Origin: Rhynchopus sp. YZ270_cl-10
Taxonomy: Eukaryota > Euglenozoa > Diplonemea > Diplonemida > Diplonemidae
DNA: 64,000 bases
Direction: 5' to 3'
Assembly: GCA_964035575.1 (NCBI GenBank)
Contig: OZ037851.1
Coordinates: 1,426,001-1,490,000, forward strand
Shown: in pieces, positions 11,913-23,460 of the stretch
Layout of the letters: each line of letters opens with the position of its first letter
How positions within the stretch are numbered: the first letter of the stretch is position 1
Program-made: the position numbers and the translations under genes
Notes under the pieces: generated by a model
Told to the model about the DNA's origin: nothing
What the model saw: the letters and a program-made list of their open reading frames with translations, nothing else
Databases searched by the model: none

Positions 11913-12360
11913 TCAGATGTAAACCACGAAATGGATGTAGCCTATGCCTGCATGGTTTGGGGTCCACCCACGGTACAGCTCCTGCGGCGTGCACCTGTCC
12001 TTCCGTTTTTGCATCCCATCCTCCACCAGCCACTCAGGCTGCAGCAAACCCACAAGTTGCTCGTGTGTGCACAGGGGGTTAACCTTGAGCTGTACAGACA
12101 CCAACCGCTGCACCATGCAGAAAAAGCTACCCTTCACCAAGGGGATTGAGCCCAGCGAGTAGCGTGTCGCGTAGGCTCGGGGCAACGCTGCGGTTGGGGG
12201 TAGCGTCCTTGAGCCACTCAGGTTCCAGCAAATTGACGAGCTCGTCGTGTGCGCACAGGGGGTTACCCTTGAGCTGTACAGACACCAAATGCTGCACGTT
12301 GGGGAAACATGTACCCTTCACCAGGGGCTTCAACCCATTGCATAGCTCGCGGTGCAACAT
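11913..12360 (-). pseudogene. Remnant of a leucine-rich tandem-repeat protein
   Basis: On the minus strand two homologous units follow each other. Their cores are PLVKGTCFPNVQHLVSVQLK and PLVKGSFFCMVQRLVSVQLK, each followed by a variant of NPLCxHxxLVxLLxPEWL. The spacing is about 175 nt. The unit resembles degenerate leucine-rich (RNI-like) repeats common in protists. The second unit starts in the frame of the first and continues in another after an extra T in a CCCCTTGG stretch near 12130, so the coding is broken. No start codon context or further units are seen, so this is a fragment of a larger host gene or gene family. It is antisense to the possible 3' end of the upstream small gene. Confidence 0.5.
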
Positions 12361-13402
12361 TTTAGTTATTTTTCACTGGCGGGTGTATGAGGACGGAACA
12401 AAGAAGAGTGGTGGTTTGTACTAAGGGACACTGTTCACGAGAGGGGTTGTATTTCAAGTCAAAAACTTTGTTTTATATGAATCGAACGCAAAACAAATGC
12501 AAATTATTTCTCCCCTCACCTCTCCCCCAAAAACAGGAGGCCGATGAGGAGTTCTGAGGTGGGATGGTGATCACTTCTCTCAAAAAAAAAAAACATGTCG
12601 CTTTTTTTTTTTTGGTTTTTGGTTTTTTTTGGAGAAGAAAAATAAGATTAGTACATTATGGTATCATTTGAAGGAAGTGGCTGTGTCAGCACAGGTCTAA
12701 TGACCGTTACGTGCTGGCCTGGTGTGTCGTTTTGTGTATTTTTGTTGTCTTTTCACCCCCCTGCTCTCACACTCATTCTATGAATAGAGAAAGGCGACTT
12801 AAACACGCAAGATTTAAGTTCATCTTACAAACTTTTCTTTAATCTCAAAAGGAAAATATGGGATGGGATTGCTGAGTAAAAAGTCAACAAAATAAAAAAG
12901 AAAAAGAAAACCTGGGAAGGGGGAACATAAAAAAATAAAATGTTACCCCGACCTTTTTTGAGTACAGATATGTGCATATGAGCTACATTCATCTGTGGAT
13001 GGTGATATCTTTGTTTTTGTGTATGGAGCGAAATCAGCGTTGCCTTATTGGTTTTTTTTTGCAAAGGGCAAAAAAGGGGTCATGGAGTTGCCTTAGGGAA
13101 ATGTAGTGCTGTGTGAAGTTTTTTTTTGAGAAAAAAGGGGGGGAAAAGGAGGGGTTTACTGGTAGGGAAAAAACCCCCTTAGAACGAACATCAAAAAGAA
13201 ATACACAGCATTCTCTCCCCTATCTTCCCTATCCATATTTTCTCCTTTTTTTCCTCTCCTCCTCCCCCAACTATCTTCTCAAACAAAGCATTTACACAAC
13301 ACACACATATTAAAATTAACAATTTAACCAACAAAAAACCCTGGAATCCTCGCCAATAATACCTAAAATTGCAAAAAAAAGGGTACAAAAAAGCCTCGAT
13401 TA
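12361..13402. other. A/T-rich spacer, nothing recognised
   Basis: About 1 kb of A and T homopolymers with no supported gene. Several pyrimidine tracts lie in the last 200 nt before the next gene. Confidence 0.4.
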
Positions 13403-14458
13403 ATGCTTCGTAAGCGTCGTGAATTTGAAGCGAAAAAGGAACGTGACTGGGATGCCCTCAAATCCGCCGTCGCGCTGCTCTGGGACACATACCGGCAGGA
13501 GATCACCGATGCTGCCTCCTACGTTCTCGACGCCATGGAATACGACCTGCTACAACACACCACGACCCTCCCTCTATTAAGCAGCTACACACGCACCACG
13601 GTTCTCGAAGGGCAGATAGAAGCGAATTTGGCACGAACCTTGGAAGACGTCAATGATGGGTTGAACAACCGTTTCCGGCAGGATCTGAACGAAGGCAGGA
13701 TACTATGTCTCAAGGTACGAGAAGAAGAGGAGCTGCGACTTCGGCGGGCAGCCTGCGAAGAGGAGGCTGAGCATCTACGGTGTCGCGAGGAGGCGAGGCT
13801 GATGCGGATGAAGGATGCTGAACGCACGGACGACGTTCATCAGCAGGAGGTTCTGATTCTCGCAGCAGAGAAGCAAGCTCTAGAACAACAACGCCACGAC
13901 GGACGCGAAGCGGAATACCAAAAGGCACTGAACCGCTTCGAATACGAAGAACTCTTCGACGAACACAAATGCCGTGCCGAAGGGCGCACCGCAAACGCTC
14001 TCTCCAAAGCTAGAGACCTTGCCGCCCGAGAAGCAGAGCTGCTGAAGGGACGACGCCTCCACGAACAACACGACCGCCAACGCGAAGAACGCAATGCTAA
14101 GAAAGACGCCGCACATCGAGCAGAGGCGGAACAAGACCGTGCACAGCTCTTCGGCCAGCTCGAGTGGGAAAAGGCATTGGAACAACGCCTCGCAGACGTA
14201 GAACTACGCGAAAAAGCCTTAGTCGAAGAATGGGACAAAGTGACCGCCCTCCGCGACTCTCATCTCAACGAGCTAATCTCCTGCAAACGCTCAGTCAACG
14301 ATGTCAAGGCAACCCTGCATACCTTACAGAAGGCCTTTATGGCGATGCACCCTGCAGTCACCACGCTCTGCAAAAAAGGAAATATTCGGCTTGAAAATTG
14401 CGACGAATGGACAAACTTTGCTACCCTCTGCTATAATTCTGCTGAGGGAGGGAACTAA
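13403..14458 (+). CDS. Coiled-coil protein, 351 aa
   Basis: Single open frame from the ATG at 13403. Residues ~1-95 are helical with few charged repeats. Residues ~100-305 are an almost unbroken Glu/Arg/Ala/Gln coiled coil (for example REEEELRLRRAACEEEAEHL). The last ~45 residues are less charged and contain several Cys. No enzymatic or membrane motif. The composition and length resemble flagellar or basal-body coiled-coil proteins, but no specific homologue is claimed. Confidence 0.7.
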   Translation: MLRKRREFEAKKERDWDALKSAVALLWDTYRQEITDAASYVLDAMEYDLLQHTTTLPLLSSYTRTTVLEGQIEANLARTLEDVNDGLNNRFRQDLNEGRILCLKVREEEELRLRRAACEEEAEHLRCREEARLMRMKDAERTDDVHQQEVLILAAEKQALEQQRHDGREAEYQKALNRFEYEELFDEHKCRAEGRTANALSKARDLAAREAELLKGRRLHEQHDRQREERNAKKDAAHRAEAEQDRAQLFGQLEWEKALEQRLADVELREKALVEEWDKVTALRDSHLNELISCKRSVNDVKATLHTLQKAFMAMHPAVTTLCKKGNIRLENCDEWTNFATLCYNSAEGGN

Positions 14459-14662
14459 ATGGTGCAAACGATACACCCTTAGACAGAGTATTTAACCTAA
14501 TATGATTGGCTAAAAAAATACGGTCGTTTTTCTAATTTGTTTTACTGCCATTTCCTGCAGGTTTGCAAAAATTCGAAGTCCTCTCACAATGCGAACAATT
14601 CCCATACCATAACCCCAAAAAAACAGTACACATTTCCAAGAGAAAAGACAAAACCTAAAAAA

Positions 14663-17600
14663 ATGGAAGCCCACTACGGGAATATGGATGACGGAGAAAT
14701 GAAGCCGGTTGCATCAGCAAAGTATGTGGTCACCCTCATTCCCCCCCAATACTCTGCACCGAATCTTTATCCTTTTCATTTTTCAAAGTTTTCTATCTGC
14801 GTCCGGTGTACGGTGTCCGAGGAGTTTGCATCAACTTTTCTTTAAATTGTGTTTTGTACCCCCTCCACCCCCTTCACCCATCAGAGACTGGCTCCCCCCT
14901 TGGACCCGCCCAGAGGACAACCGTTTGAGAGAGCTGCAGCAGAAGCAGGAGGTATGCTGTCCTTTCCTAAAGAAGCCTTCCAATCCCCCCCCACCGCATG
15001 CATCAAACCACAGAAACAAACACTCCCCCCAGAGGAGACTGTTGAACTGAACGACCTCGAGCGCCGCAGCAAACGTTTCATTGACGCAGGCTTGAAAAGC
15101 ATGGAGGAGCTGGTCAGCAAGACAAAACCTGGACGGCAGGTCTTCGAGGCTCATGTCGGCATGATCAGCCGAAAGCTCTGTTGGGACATGCTGGCAACGT
15201 CATGCAACCGGGAGGGACCCACCTCTAACATAGCATATTGCCCTATGCCCACGCTCAGCGCGCTTATGGGGTTCACCTCGACAGCGAAGGGCAACATTCT
15301 GCAAGAACTTAAGGCAAGGACCGGGGCACTGCGCTTAGGGGGCATCGGGGCTGCAGCGTCGAACGTCAAATCTCTTATGAAAACGCTGGCAGATGGGGAC
15401 AATGGCTTTCACTCTGCGTTTGATGTGTTGGAGGTCGACACCTCAGGGATTGCCTTGGCACGGCAGGAAACTACCCGGACAAAGGCGGCAGCCATGGCGG
15501 ACGCATTGTTCGATAGCAGCAACCTCAACACAGTGGAGCACAACGCCTCAAGCAGTGTCGACAGACATGCAACAGAGACAGCAGCGTTGACCGATGCAAT
15601 TCGCACCTTTCTGAAGGACGGTCGGCACATCTGTGCTGCCGACACTGCCACCGAAGCTACCAGAGTGCAACGCCTCGCAGAAGAGTTGCTCGAGAAGGCG
15701 CTTCTCATGCAAAGCAAATCAAAAAGCGTTCCGAAGCTCGCCCGCGTGCAGTCCCTCACCTCCCAAACCTTCAGCCAGGTCTTTCCACAAGAATTAACCG
15801 CACCAGGCAGCTTTCATGTACCCTCCTCCACAAACCTTTTAGGCACGGTCACCCCGGCCACCACAACCAAAGTGTACTATATGCACGCGAGAGGGTCGTT
15901 TCAGTACTCAGAAAAGGAGGGTCTTTGTAAGGCGGTGTGTCTGCCGCTTACTGGCGGGTTGGAGTTGGTGGTGGTGTCGCCGTCGGAGGGGTTGGATGCG
16001 AAGAAGAAGAACAGCAGAGTGGGGGCCTTGGAGGTGCTGCAACGTCTCTCGGGCGGGGCGTGGGAGGCGATTGCCTCAGGGTTTCAGTTGAGGGAAGGTG
16101 ATGTGTTGGTACCAAAGTTTGCGTTGACACCGGATGTATCGTTGCGGCAGACGCTTGCCAGCCAAGGCTGTGAATCGCTCTGCTACCAGCACGACAAAAC
16201 ATATGGGCAGGAAGAGCCCCTGCTCGACCTTGTCCAGAACACAAACTTCTCCATCTCAGAAACCGGCTTCTGCAAGCCCCTCTACGCACCCCCAGAGGAG
16301 TCGCAGGTTATCGGAAAGCTCGGTGGAAGCATTCTCGGCATGGCAATGCCAGGCCAGAACAGACGCTTCCGGGTACATTGTGACCACCCTTTCCTCGTGT
16401 TCATTCGCCACCCTGTGAGCAATTCTATCTTAAACGCGGCAGTGGTAGGCAACCCTACTGCGGCAGAAGATGTAGACAAAGAAGAGAACCTGGTCCGCGC
16501 AAAGGTCTCGCAGGCACAGGACAACAACAACCGTATGAACGACCTCTTCACTGAGGGGGACAGCCCGGTGGTGCAACCTGCACAGATTTCTCGAAAACGT
16601 TCCGAACCTACCCTCGACGATATGTTCTCCTGCGACTTTGTGCCCAGCAGTGAACAGCCTGTGGAAACAGAAGCGGCGAACCCACCTAGCGCTATTCACG
16701 AAGTCTTTGCGGCGGTGCAACCCGACGCATCGATCAACGAAGAGGCAACGCCAGAGAGAACGCATGTGGCAGACTTCCTGAGCAGTGTTGTGTCATCGAA
16801 GAAGACCGTCGCAAAGAGGCGGCAGAGGGACAGCCAGCCGTCCCTGCCCGAGGCACCGCAGAACACTTCCTTTGCGTTTGTGAATAATACCGTGGTGCCC
16901 CCGCCGGCTATTGCGGAGACAGTTGCAGTGGTGCCACCGTCGCCGCCGCTTGCAAGGATGCTCTCAAAGTCGCAGCTAAAAGAAGGCGAACGCATCGATG
17001 AGGACGAAGAGATGGAAGAGGAAGCCGTACGCATCCACGACGACGAGGAGGAGTGTTCACCCCCACAGACGTCCCCTGCTGCGGCAGAACCCCCAGCGGT
17101 GGTCGACTTTGGACTTCTCTGCAAGGCTGCAACCCCGCCGACAGTAGATATTACACCAAAACCGCAAAAAACTGTTGCGCGGAGGAAAGGGCAGAAGGCA
17201 AAGAAAGACCCTACAGAGCGAGAAACGACGCTGGTTGACTCCTTCGCCTTCGCCTTGCCGTCGGAGTCTGCGACTACGGCCCCCACTACCACTCCTCCAG
17301 CTGCAGTGGATCATGATGACATCTTTGGAGGTTTTCCGGAGACTGTGAAGAGCAGCGTGGAGACTCCACCGACCTCTTTTGCATTTGCAAATGGTGCGGC
17401 GGGTGGGATGACATCGTTTTCTGCGCTTGGTGTTGGGGGTGGTGGTGGTAGTGTGCCTGACACAAAAGGGTCCTGCCTGGACGACCTCTTCGCAGCCCCC
17501 TCAGTAGTAGAGGAAGGCAAAGAAAGCAAAGAGGCAGTCCCAATAGGCGCAACACCGGCCCCAGTTTTCACCTCAAAGTGTGTGTCCGCAAACCCCTCGA

Positions 17601-17746
17601 TCAATAGAGTAATGAACATCTTCGAGGAGGTGCCTGAGAAGCGGAGTAACATCCTCAAGCAGCAGGAGGATGTGCAAAAACAGATTGCTCTCCTTGAGGC
17701 TCAGCTTCAAACAACGGCGAGCAGACAGCAGAGAACACCCTGGTGA
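14663..17746 (+). CDS. Serpin-like protein with long acidic C-terminal extension
   Basis: Exons 14663-14721, 14885-14951 and 15014-17746 join in frame (introns GTATGT, 163 nt; GTATGC, 62 nt), giving about 952 residues. Residues ~50-525 match the serpin fold. KVYYMHARGSFQYSE fits the strand where serpins have F-M-x-x-x-G-x-F-x-Y. GDVLVPKFAL fits the s3C/s2B region. HPFLVFIRHPVSNSILNAAV followed by VGNP is the C-terminal serpin signature. The hinge before the reactive loop lacks the usual run of small residues (GGSILGMAMPG instead), so inhibition is uncertain. There is no signal peptide, which suggests an intracellular protein. The remaining ~425 residues are acidic and disordered with spaced motifs NDLF, DDMF, HEVF, DDIFGGF, DDLF and NIF. 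A serpin with such a tail is unusual. Confidence 0.75.
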
Positions 17747-19401
17747 AGAAGAGGGAAACAATCCCCGTTCCCGTGGAATGGGGTCTTTTCTGTTTCGCCG
17801 TAAAAATAAGAATGAAAAAGTGGTTTTGTTTTTTTTCGAGAAAAATCCTATCCAAAAACAACCAAAGAAAAAGAGAAAATGAAGAACAAAAAAAAAAGTG
17901 ATAAAACATCGATACAGATTCACACCTTTGCCATTTTAGTGGTTTTTATGATTTAAAAAGACGTTCGGTGTATTACGGGACCATTTTTTTTTCTCTTCTC
18001 GCAAAACGTCAGATTTTTTTATGAAGCTAAGCAAACGAGGCTTGGTTTCCATTTCACCAACTTTTTATTTTGAAAAATTCGACAACGGGATTGCCACCGT
18101 ATATAGATGGTCACCATGTATCCGTCGCCTTAGCCTATCACCATTTCGTGGTTACCGTTTTTTTTTTTTTTTTTAATTGTTTCTATCTTCCTGTTCATTT
18201 GTTATGTTCGGTTTTGTAATATAGGGATATGGTTCACATCCACCTATGGTGTTCTGCTGCGCACCAAGATGTGCTTCTAAGAGGGCTTTTTTTGTATTTC
18301 ATGTCGCATTTAATTATAGACCAACCCAGAGCTTATTTCTGTGTCTCCCCCACTCATCACTTTCCTGCCCCCTACCCCCCTTGAAATCTGACAAGAAACC
18401 AAAACCAAAGTGAATCCACTCTGATGGTGAGTGTCCGTTAGGCACGTTCATCTTTCAAGGATCCGCTCCCCTTTCAAAAATATGGTGCTTACGAGATAGG
18501 CTCATTTTTATTTAAAAACCATTTTCAGAAAAGGTTGTGCGTGCCACTAACAGGGTATTCTCCCTTTTCCAGTATTTTTCCTACCGTATTTTTTTTTTTG
18601 TGTTGCTGTGTGTGTCGAGGCATTCACATTGTTCAAAGATTCTCTCTGTGGGGTCATAGTTCTCTCATATACAAGAGGGAAAGGGGCAAAGGGGGGAAGG
18701 GAGGGGGGTCAAATATGATAAGTTTGTTGGAATGGAAAAGTGTTTTGCCTTACTTGAGCAAATGATCACCTTCTCCCTTTCTTCTTCCAAAGAACCAGAT
18801 TTTCTTTTCGATAAAAACGATTGCAATGACAATACACGGGGCGTGTGTGTACCTCTGTGCATATTTTCTTTAAAGTCATCCTTTTTGTTTGATTGTTGTG
18901 GATGGTCGTTAGCACGACCAAGCCTCACCTTGTATGTGATCACCTCATGGAATCACAAACAGGTGAAGTGATCCTCACATAGTAGAAATATGCAAATATT
19001 GGGCCACACAATGGACTGCATTTTTTGGGCATTTGCTGATCCAGTATTTGCATGTTGACGGTGTTTACAACGAAGTTTTCAAATATAAGCGAACCCCATT
19101 TTGGGCATGATCGATCGCTTGTTTGTCCACATCCACACTCGGGGGAACGACCCTAACGTTATCTTATCCTTTTCCGCTTGTTATTCTCGCACCGACACTC
19201 GCCGCACCCCCGCATTCCCCCAAAACGAAATTATCCCAATTCACGAACAAACGAACAAACCCCCAATGCCTTTTAAAGCAATCTACACCACCACCACCAC
19301 CCTCTCCATTTCGCTGTGTGTTGCTTGCTTATTTCTCAAATGCCCCATCTAATTCTCCCATTCTCTAAATCCCCAAAGCGGCCAAACAAAAAAATCTAAA
19401 A
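17747..19401. other. Long spacer, nothing recognised
   Basis: About 1.65 kb of A/T-rich sequence with no supported gene or repeat array. Short open frames here have no codon pattern or start context that convinces. Confidence 0.4.
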
Positions 19402-19959
19402 ATGTTGCCGAAAAAGGATATCATTCTGGCCGTGATCGCAGTCGTGAACTGGACGTTGATCGTCATCGTGCTTGCCGAGAAGTATAGTGTGTATTCTGGG
19501 ATGGGCGGGGGGTGTGGGGTGTTTCAGTGCACTTGGGGTGACGCAGACAGCGACATGTGGTATAGGTGCAACACGCGGATTGACCATATTAAGGCATCGC
19601 AGGCGTTTGGGACCATGTCTGCAATTTTCACGGGGGTGGCGATGCTTGGGCACGTGGCCGCTGTTGCTGTCCCGACTAAGGTGCCACCAGTGAAGCTCTT
19701 TGGTGTGTTCCAGTTCTTGCACATCTGGTGCAGCATGCTTGTCACCATTACATGGGTGATCCTCGTCTGCACCTTCACCTCTGAGCTCTGCGACCGTCGT
19801 ATCTCTGACGCACCCTCCACAGCCGCTGGCTACGGCGTCTTCTTCCTCTGCTCCTGCATGGTGCTTGAGATTGTCGCCTTTTTAATCTGTCGCCAGGCTG
19901 TCAAAGAAGAAGAAGTACCAACCGCAACACCCGTTGACTGGGAGAAACAGAGAAATTAA
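19402..19959 (+). CDS. Amastin-like four-pass membrane protein
   Basis: 185 codons in one exon. Four hydrophobic segments are visible at about residues 8-26 (IILAVIAVVNWTLIVIVL), 70-92, 104-125 and 145-165. The first loop has C-G-V-F-Q-C-T-W-G-D followed by W-Y-R-C, resembling the amastin signature C-x-T-x-W-G-x3-C. The next helix starts IKASQAFGTMSAIF, comparable to the amastin A/G-x-A-F-x-I-x-S-I segment. The short cytoplasmic tail is acidic then basic. Amastins are surface glycoproteins known mainly from kinetoplastids; the claudin/PMP22 superfamily, which also has a W-x-C loop, is the main alternative. Identification rests on topology plus one short signature. Confidence 0.55.
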   Translation: MLPKKDIILAVIAVVNWTLIVIVLAEKYSVYSGMGGGCGVFQCTWGDADSDMWYRCNTRIDHIKASQAFGTMSAIFTGVAMLGHVAAVAVPTKVPPVKLFGVFQFLHIWCSMLVTITWVILVCTFTSELCDRRISDAPSTAAGYGVFFLCSCMVLEIVAFLICRQAVKEEEVPTATPVDWEKQRN

Positions 19960-20760
19960 AATAGGATTTTTCTTTTTAAATTAGAGTGTGACCATCCGCC
20001 CCCCAAAGGTTTCACAAAAAAAAGGATACTTTAGTGACCATGACCTCCCCAATATGTTAGGGTGCGGTCAAATGTCTCTTAAAAAAAAGTGTTGGAGAGT
20101 GAGGTGTGTCTGTTGTTTCTGTATCGTTGTTAATACGTTGTAGCATGGTTGTGTTGTTGTTTTCCATTTATATCCCTCTTTCATAACCCTTTACCCTTCT
20201 TAAGGTATGTGCACGTGAAGGCCTAATATATTATTCATATTTGTGCAGTTTTATCTCTTCTCTCTTCGTTGTATGCCTTTGCTTTTCAGACTGCATGTTT
20301 CCAATACGGTATTGGCAAAAATGTTAAAGGGATTATAAAGTGTACCCCCTTTGTGTCAAGGACCTGTCAATATCGGCACTTTTCGGGGACACCAAGATAG
20401 GAACGACGTTTTACCCCTGTAGATCCCTAGCCCGGTTTTCTTTTGTTCTGTTTTGGTAGTTTTGTCAAAAAGTGTTTTTCTTTTCCCTCATTGCATTCAG
20501 TGTTTCAATTTGCAACCCTCCGTCTCCAACATATACGAGAGGTAGCCGTAAGCCGCCAGAGCAGCTCTTTCTGTCTCACACTCTTGCAAAAACCCCCCAT
20601 ATCCCCCCCTCGCCCCATTTTCTCTTTGTGTAGCCTTTCCGTAAAAAAGTACCCCCTCCTCCCTCCCGCCATCTTTCGCATTGTTCCCTTCAACAACGCT
20701 GTTCCGGAGCCTTCACCCCTCCCTCTCCTCTCCTCTCACCCCTACACAGAAAGCCGAACC
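19960..20760. other. Spacer ending in a strong acceptor-like tract
   Basis: No gene. A long pyrimidine-rich tract (about 20630-20745) ends CCCCTACACAG at 20749, 11 nt before the next ATG; it is best read as a spliced-leader acceptor. Confidence 0.5.
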
Positions 20761-21563
20761 ATGACGACACTATGGTCCGAAGCATCGGACGGTGCTGCGA
20801 GTAGTAACATCTACATCAACCACATTCCTTCTTCATACTCTGATACGCAGGTCAGAGAGCTGTTGGAGCCGTATGGTACGGTTGTGAGATTGAAGTATGG
20901 GGAGCAATATGCACTTGCGGAATATGAGAATATAGCTCAAGCAACAGCGGCAGTGATGAACCTACACGGCAGCACACCGACAGGGGGCTACCAAACGCTT
21001 GTTGTCGAATTCAACACCTATGGACGGAAACGGCAAAGAAACGACGCGCTGTTCCCCCAGCTCCCCGTTTCTCACACGAATTTATATCTCAACCACTTAC
21101 CCCTCGATATGGACCAAGCCGCGCTTGAAGCACTCCTCACCCGCTTCGGTACCCTCTCCCGAGCAAAGATAGGCATCGGAGAAGGCTGGGGCCTCGCAGA
21201 GTATACTACACCCGAAAGCGCGTCTGCCGCGCTAGCAGGTCTTAACGGGAAGAGCATTCACGGCTGCACCGAACCCGTCGCAGTAGAATTCCACTTCCAA
21301 TCAGGCAACGGCAAAGGACCAAAAGGGTTCAAAGGCGCAAAGTGTCTAAAAGGTTCCAAAAAGGGGGGTTCCCTAAAAGGCGGGAAAAAGGGTATCTCCT
21401 GTCGGAATCTTTATATCAACAACCTGCCTGGGGGTTTTACTGAGGAGAATGTGCGGGGTATCCTTCAGCCGTTCGGGACGATAGTGCGGTTGAAGGTGGA
21501 AAAGTCGGGGGATACCCGGAGTTGGGCGTTGGCTGAAATGTCAGCAGCATCGGAAGCGTTATC
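20761..21563 (+). CDS. Triple-RRM RNA-binding protein, 3' end missing
   Basis: The ATG at 20761 follows an acceptor-like CTACACAG by 11 nt. Three RNA-recognition motifs follow one another: NIYINHIP (RNP2) with YALAEYEN (RNP1-like); NLYLNHLPL with WGLAEYTT; NLYINNLPG with WALAEMSA. A Gly/Lys-rich linker separates RRM2 from RRM3. RRM3 is cut before its last helix and strand. A GTATGG donor lies at 21564, but no exon completing the domain was found before 26 kb. The open frame runs another ~100 nt into a dispersed repeat and stops at 21663. Either the last exon is beyond a very long repeat-filled intron or the gene is truncated. ELAV/Hu-like organisation, function unknown. Confidence 0.7.
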
Positions 21564-21584
21564 GTATGGCATAGCTTTTGTGGT

Positions 21585-21746
21585 CAATAATCTAAAGAAA
21601 ACCTCGGATTGTGTTCGAGAAAAAAATTGTCAAATTTCAGTCATTTTACGACCATTTTGGTGATGTGTGTGTGTCCGAGGAAAGTGCATCTTTGCGAAGA
21701 ATTTTTCAAAAATATTGCTATACTTCCTGGACAACTCTCCTCACGA

Positions 21747-21777
<31 letters not shown>

Positions 21778-21780
21778 GCA
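21585..21780 (+). repeat. Dispersed satellite-like unit plus poly(T)
   Basis: The segment AAAGAAAACCTCGGATTG...TTTCAG...ACCATTTTGGT...GTGTGTG recurs, diverged, at 25660-25750. In both places it is followed by a long A/T homopolymer (here 24 T) and then a GTCCGAC palindrome array. Confidence 0.6.
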
Positions 21781-21802
21781 CGGTGCAGTCTGTCCTGGAA
21801 AT

Positions 21803-21921
21803 GTCGGACCCTTTTGTCGGAGTCCGAGGGGGTCCGACAGTCGGACCCCCTGAGTCCGACAGTCGGACTCAGGGGTCCGACTGTCGGACTCACAGTCGGA
21901 CCCCTGAGTCCGACAGGCACA
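21803..21921. repeat. Palindromic array, core GTCCGACTGTCGGAC
   Basis: About six imperfect copies of a palindrome made of GTCCGAC and GTCGGAC joined by CAGAC-type spacers. Each copy can form a hairpin. A sister array lies at 25856-25970. Confidence 0.8.
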
Positions 21922-21922
21922 C

Positions 21923-21992
21923 CCAGGTGCCCAGGTACCCAGGTACCCAGGTACACAGGTACCCAGGTCCAGGTCCAGGAACAGGTACCCAG
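21923..21992 (+). repeat. Short CCAGGTAC array
   Basis: CCAGGTACCCAGGTACACAGG-type units repeat about seven times. They are related to the GTACCCA heptamer array at 25.2 kb, and CCCAGGTACCC appears again at 22366. Confidence 0.7.
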
Positions 21993-22073
21993 GAACAGGA
22001 AAAAAGTCGTGAAAGAGCAACCACAGCTCCACATGACAAACACAAAAGTGTCCAGTCACGTGGGGCATTCATG

Positions 22074-22353
22074 CACTGAGGAGATAATGATCCAACAATT
22101 TACAAGAAAGATTACTTAACCTACTGCTGGAAATTGCCAGGTCGTAGTAACACACAAAGTGTGCCTCCGTTCGGGAAGACCGGATATTCTAGAGACCAAA
22201 AAGGCCTCAAGAATATCTTCCGGTAGTCAAGGTAGAACCGAGTGAACGGCCCAAGACCCCCGTGGAGAAGTTAAATGTTGTAATGCTATCAAGTAGAAAC
22301 TGCGAACACTGTCTTACCCTCCTCAATGCATGGTGGGAGATGTCTTTGACAAC
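22074..22353. repeat. 280-bp structured dispersed block, copy 1
   Basis: By eye this block differs from 38253-38532 at only four positions. It contains three predicted hairpins: TACTGCTGG/CCAGGTCGTAGTA (22119-22149), CACACAAAGTGTG (about 22151-22163) and a long one with arms ACCGGATATTCT (about 22179-22190) and AAGAATATCTTCCGGT (22208-22223). No open frame is conserved between copies in a coding-like way. Homology extends weakly upstream (TCCAC-TTGACAAACACA). Both copies sit beside palindromic or inverted tandem arrays. It may be a non-autonomous element or a noncoding RNA gene copy; strand unknown. Confidence 0.7.
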
Positions 22354-23460
22354 CAATATCCTGTACCCAGGTACCCAAATTCCCAGACCCACGCAGTACC
22401 ACGTCGCAGTACTACGCAAAATTTACCACCAGACCCTGTCTTCGTGCACCTGAAGTGCAACGCCGCAGACAGGCCAAACATGCGTTGGACTCAGAGGAAT
22501 GCCCGCTGTGCAGGTATCAAACATGAGAACCAACTCCCAGCAACAAGGGACACCTTTTGGCGGGCGTTGTTGAGGGTGTTTGGGGTGCAAAGTTTTCCAC
22601 AATTTTGATGCGCGGGTACAGAAGTGTTGTCTTGTTCTTTCATCTCTAGGAATGTAAATGTCAATCGTGTTTAACTACCACGAGGGCTTGTTTAGTGAAC
22701 CCACAAGGGGTCGAAGGGGGTTGGTTATCCCATATCTATCAAAGGTTGTGTCGACCAGGCGAATCCACTATGTTACGCTGTACGTTGTTAAATCCGAAGA
22801 AATAACGCTTTAGCAGCCGCAGGAAGTTTGTTAAAAAGAGTGCCTCACGCTACACAAACCACCACCCGCGATTGACTTAGATGTTATAACAAAGAGAATT
22901 CAGAACAAAACAACACCCTGCCCCATACACACTAAATTGTCATGCTTCAAGAGCATGCCTGGGCCAAAATTACTGTGACAAAAAGGCAACAAAACCACCC
23001 ACAAGGAGTGTGAAATGTGCACTGGTTTTCTGGGGGAACGCAATATTTTCTTGTGCCTCGTCCTCCGCAAGCAGAGGACAGACTTTCCGGAAGGTTTCCA
23101 AAGTCGAATTTCTTGCACTAGCTATGCTCCCTGGGTTAAATGGCAATAGCAGTGACTGACAAAGTGTACCCATCCCCCTTCCACCCCAGATCTTAGTCCG
23201 CAAACTCAGAATGGATTGATGCGGGTGATACTCTTTGGGTTTTGAGTTGCTGAATGTCGGAGACGCGGCGAGGCTTCTCATCACAATCGCAGATGCAGTT
23301 CAGATTTCACGATCCTGTGATGAGTGTAAATGTGGAGTGTGATTAATGAATGAAATGTATGGTGTAGAAACGCAGTTATCGGGAAAGGTGAGGTTAATGT
23401 GGTAAAAAAAGTGGATAAAACTCGTGTAATTTTGTGAATTCCCACAAAGGTGGGTGATAA
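22354..23460. other. Spacer, nothing recognised
   Basis: No supported gene. A GTACCCAGGTACCC remnant at the left edge; otherwise unique-looking A/T-rich sequence. Confidence 0.4.

Noticed and set aside
22074-22353. Resemblance of AAGACCCCCGTGGAGAAGTT plus TAAATG and GGTGGGAGATGTCTTTG to large-subunit rRNA domain V (AAAGACCCCGTGAACCTTTA, GGTGGGAGGCTTTG)
   Set aside because: Only short stretches match; the adjoining conserved rRNA segments are absent and the upstream hairpin has no rRNA counterpart. Left as an unnamed structured repeat.
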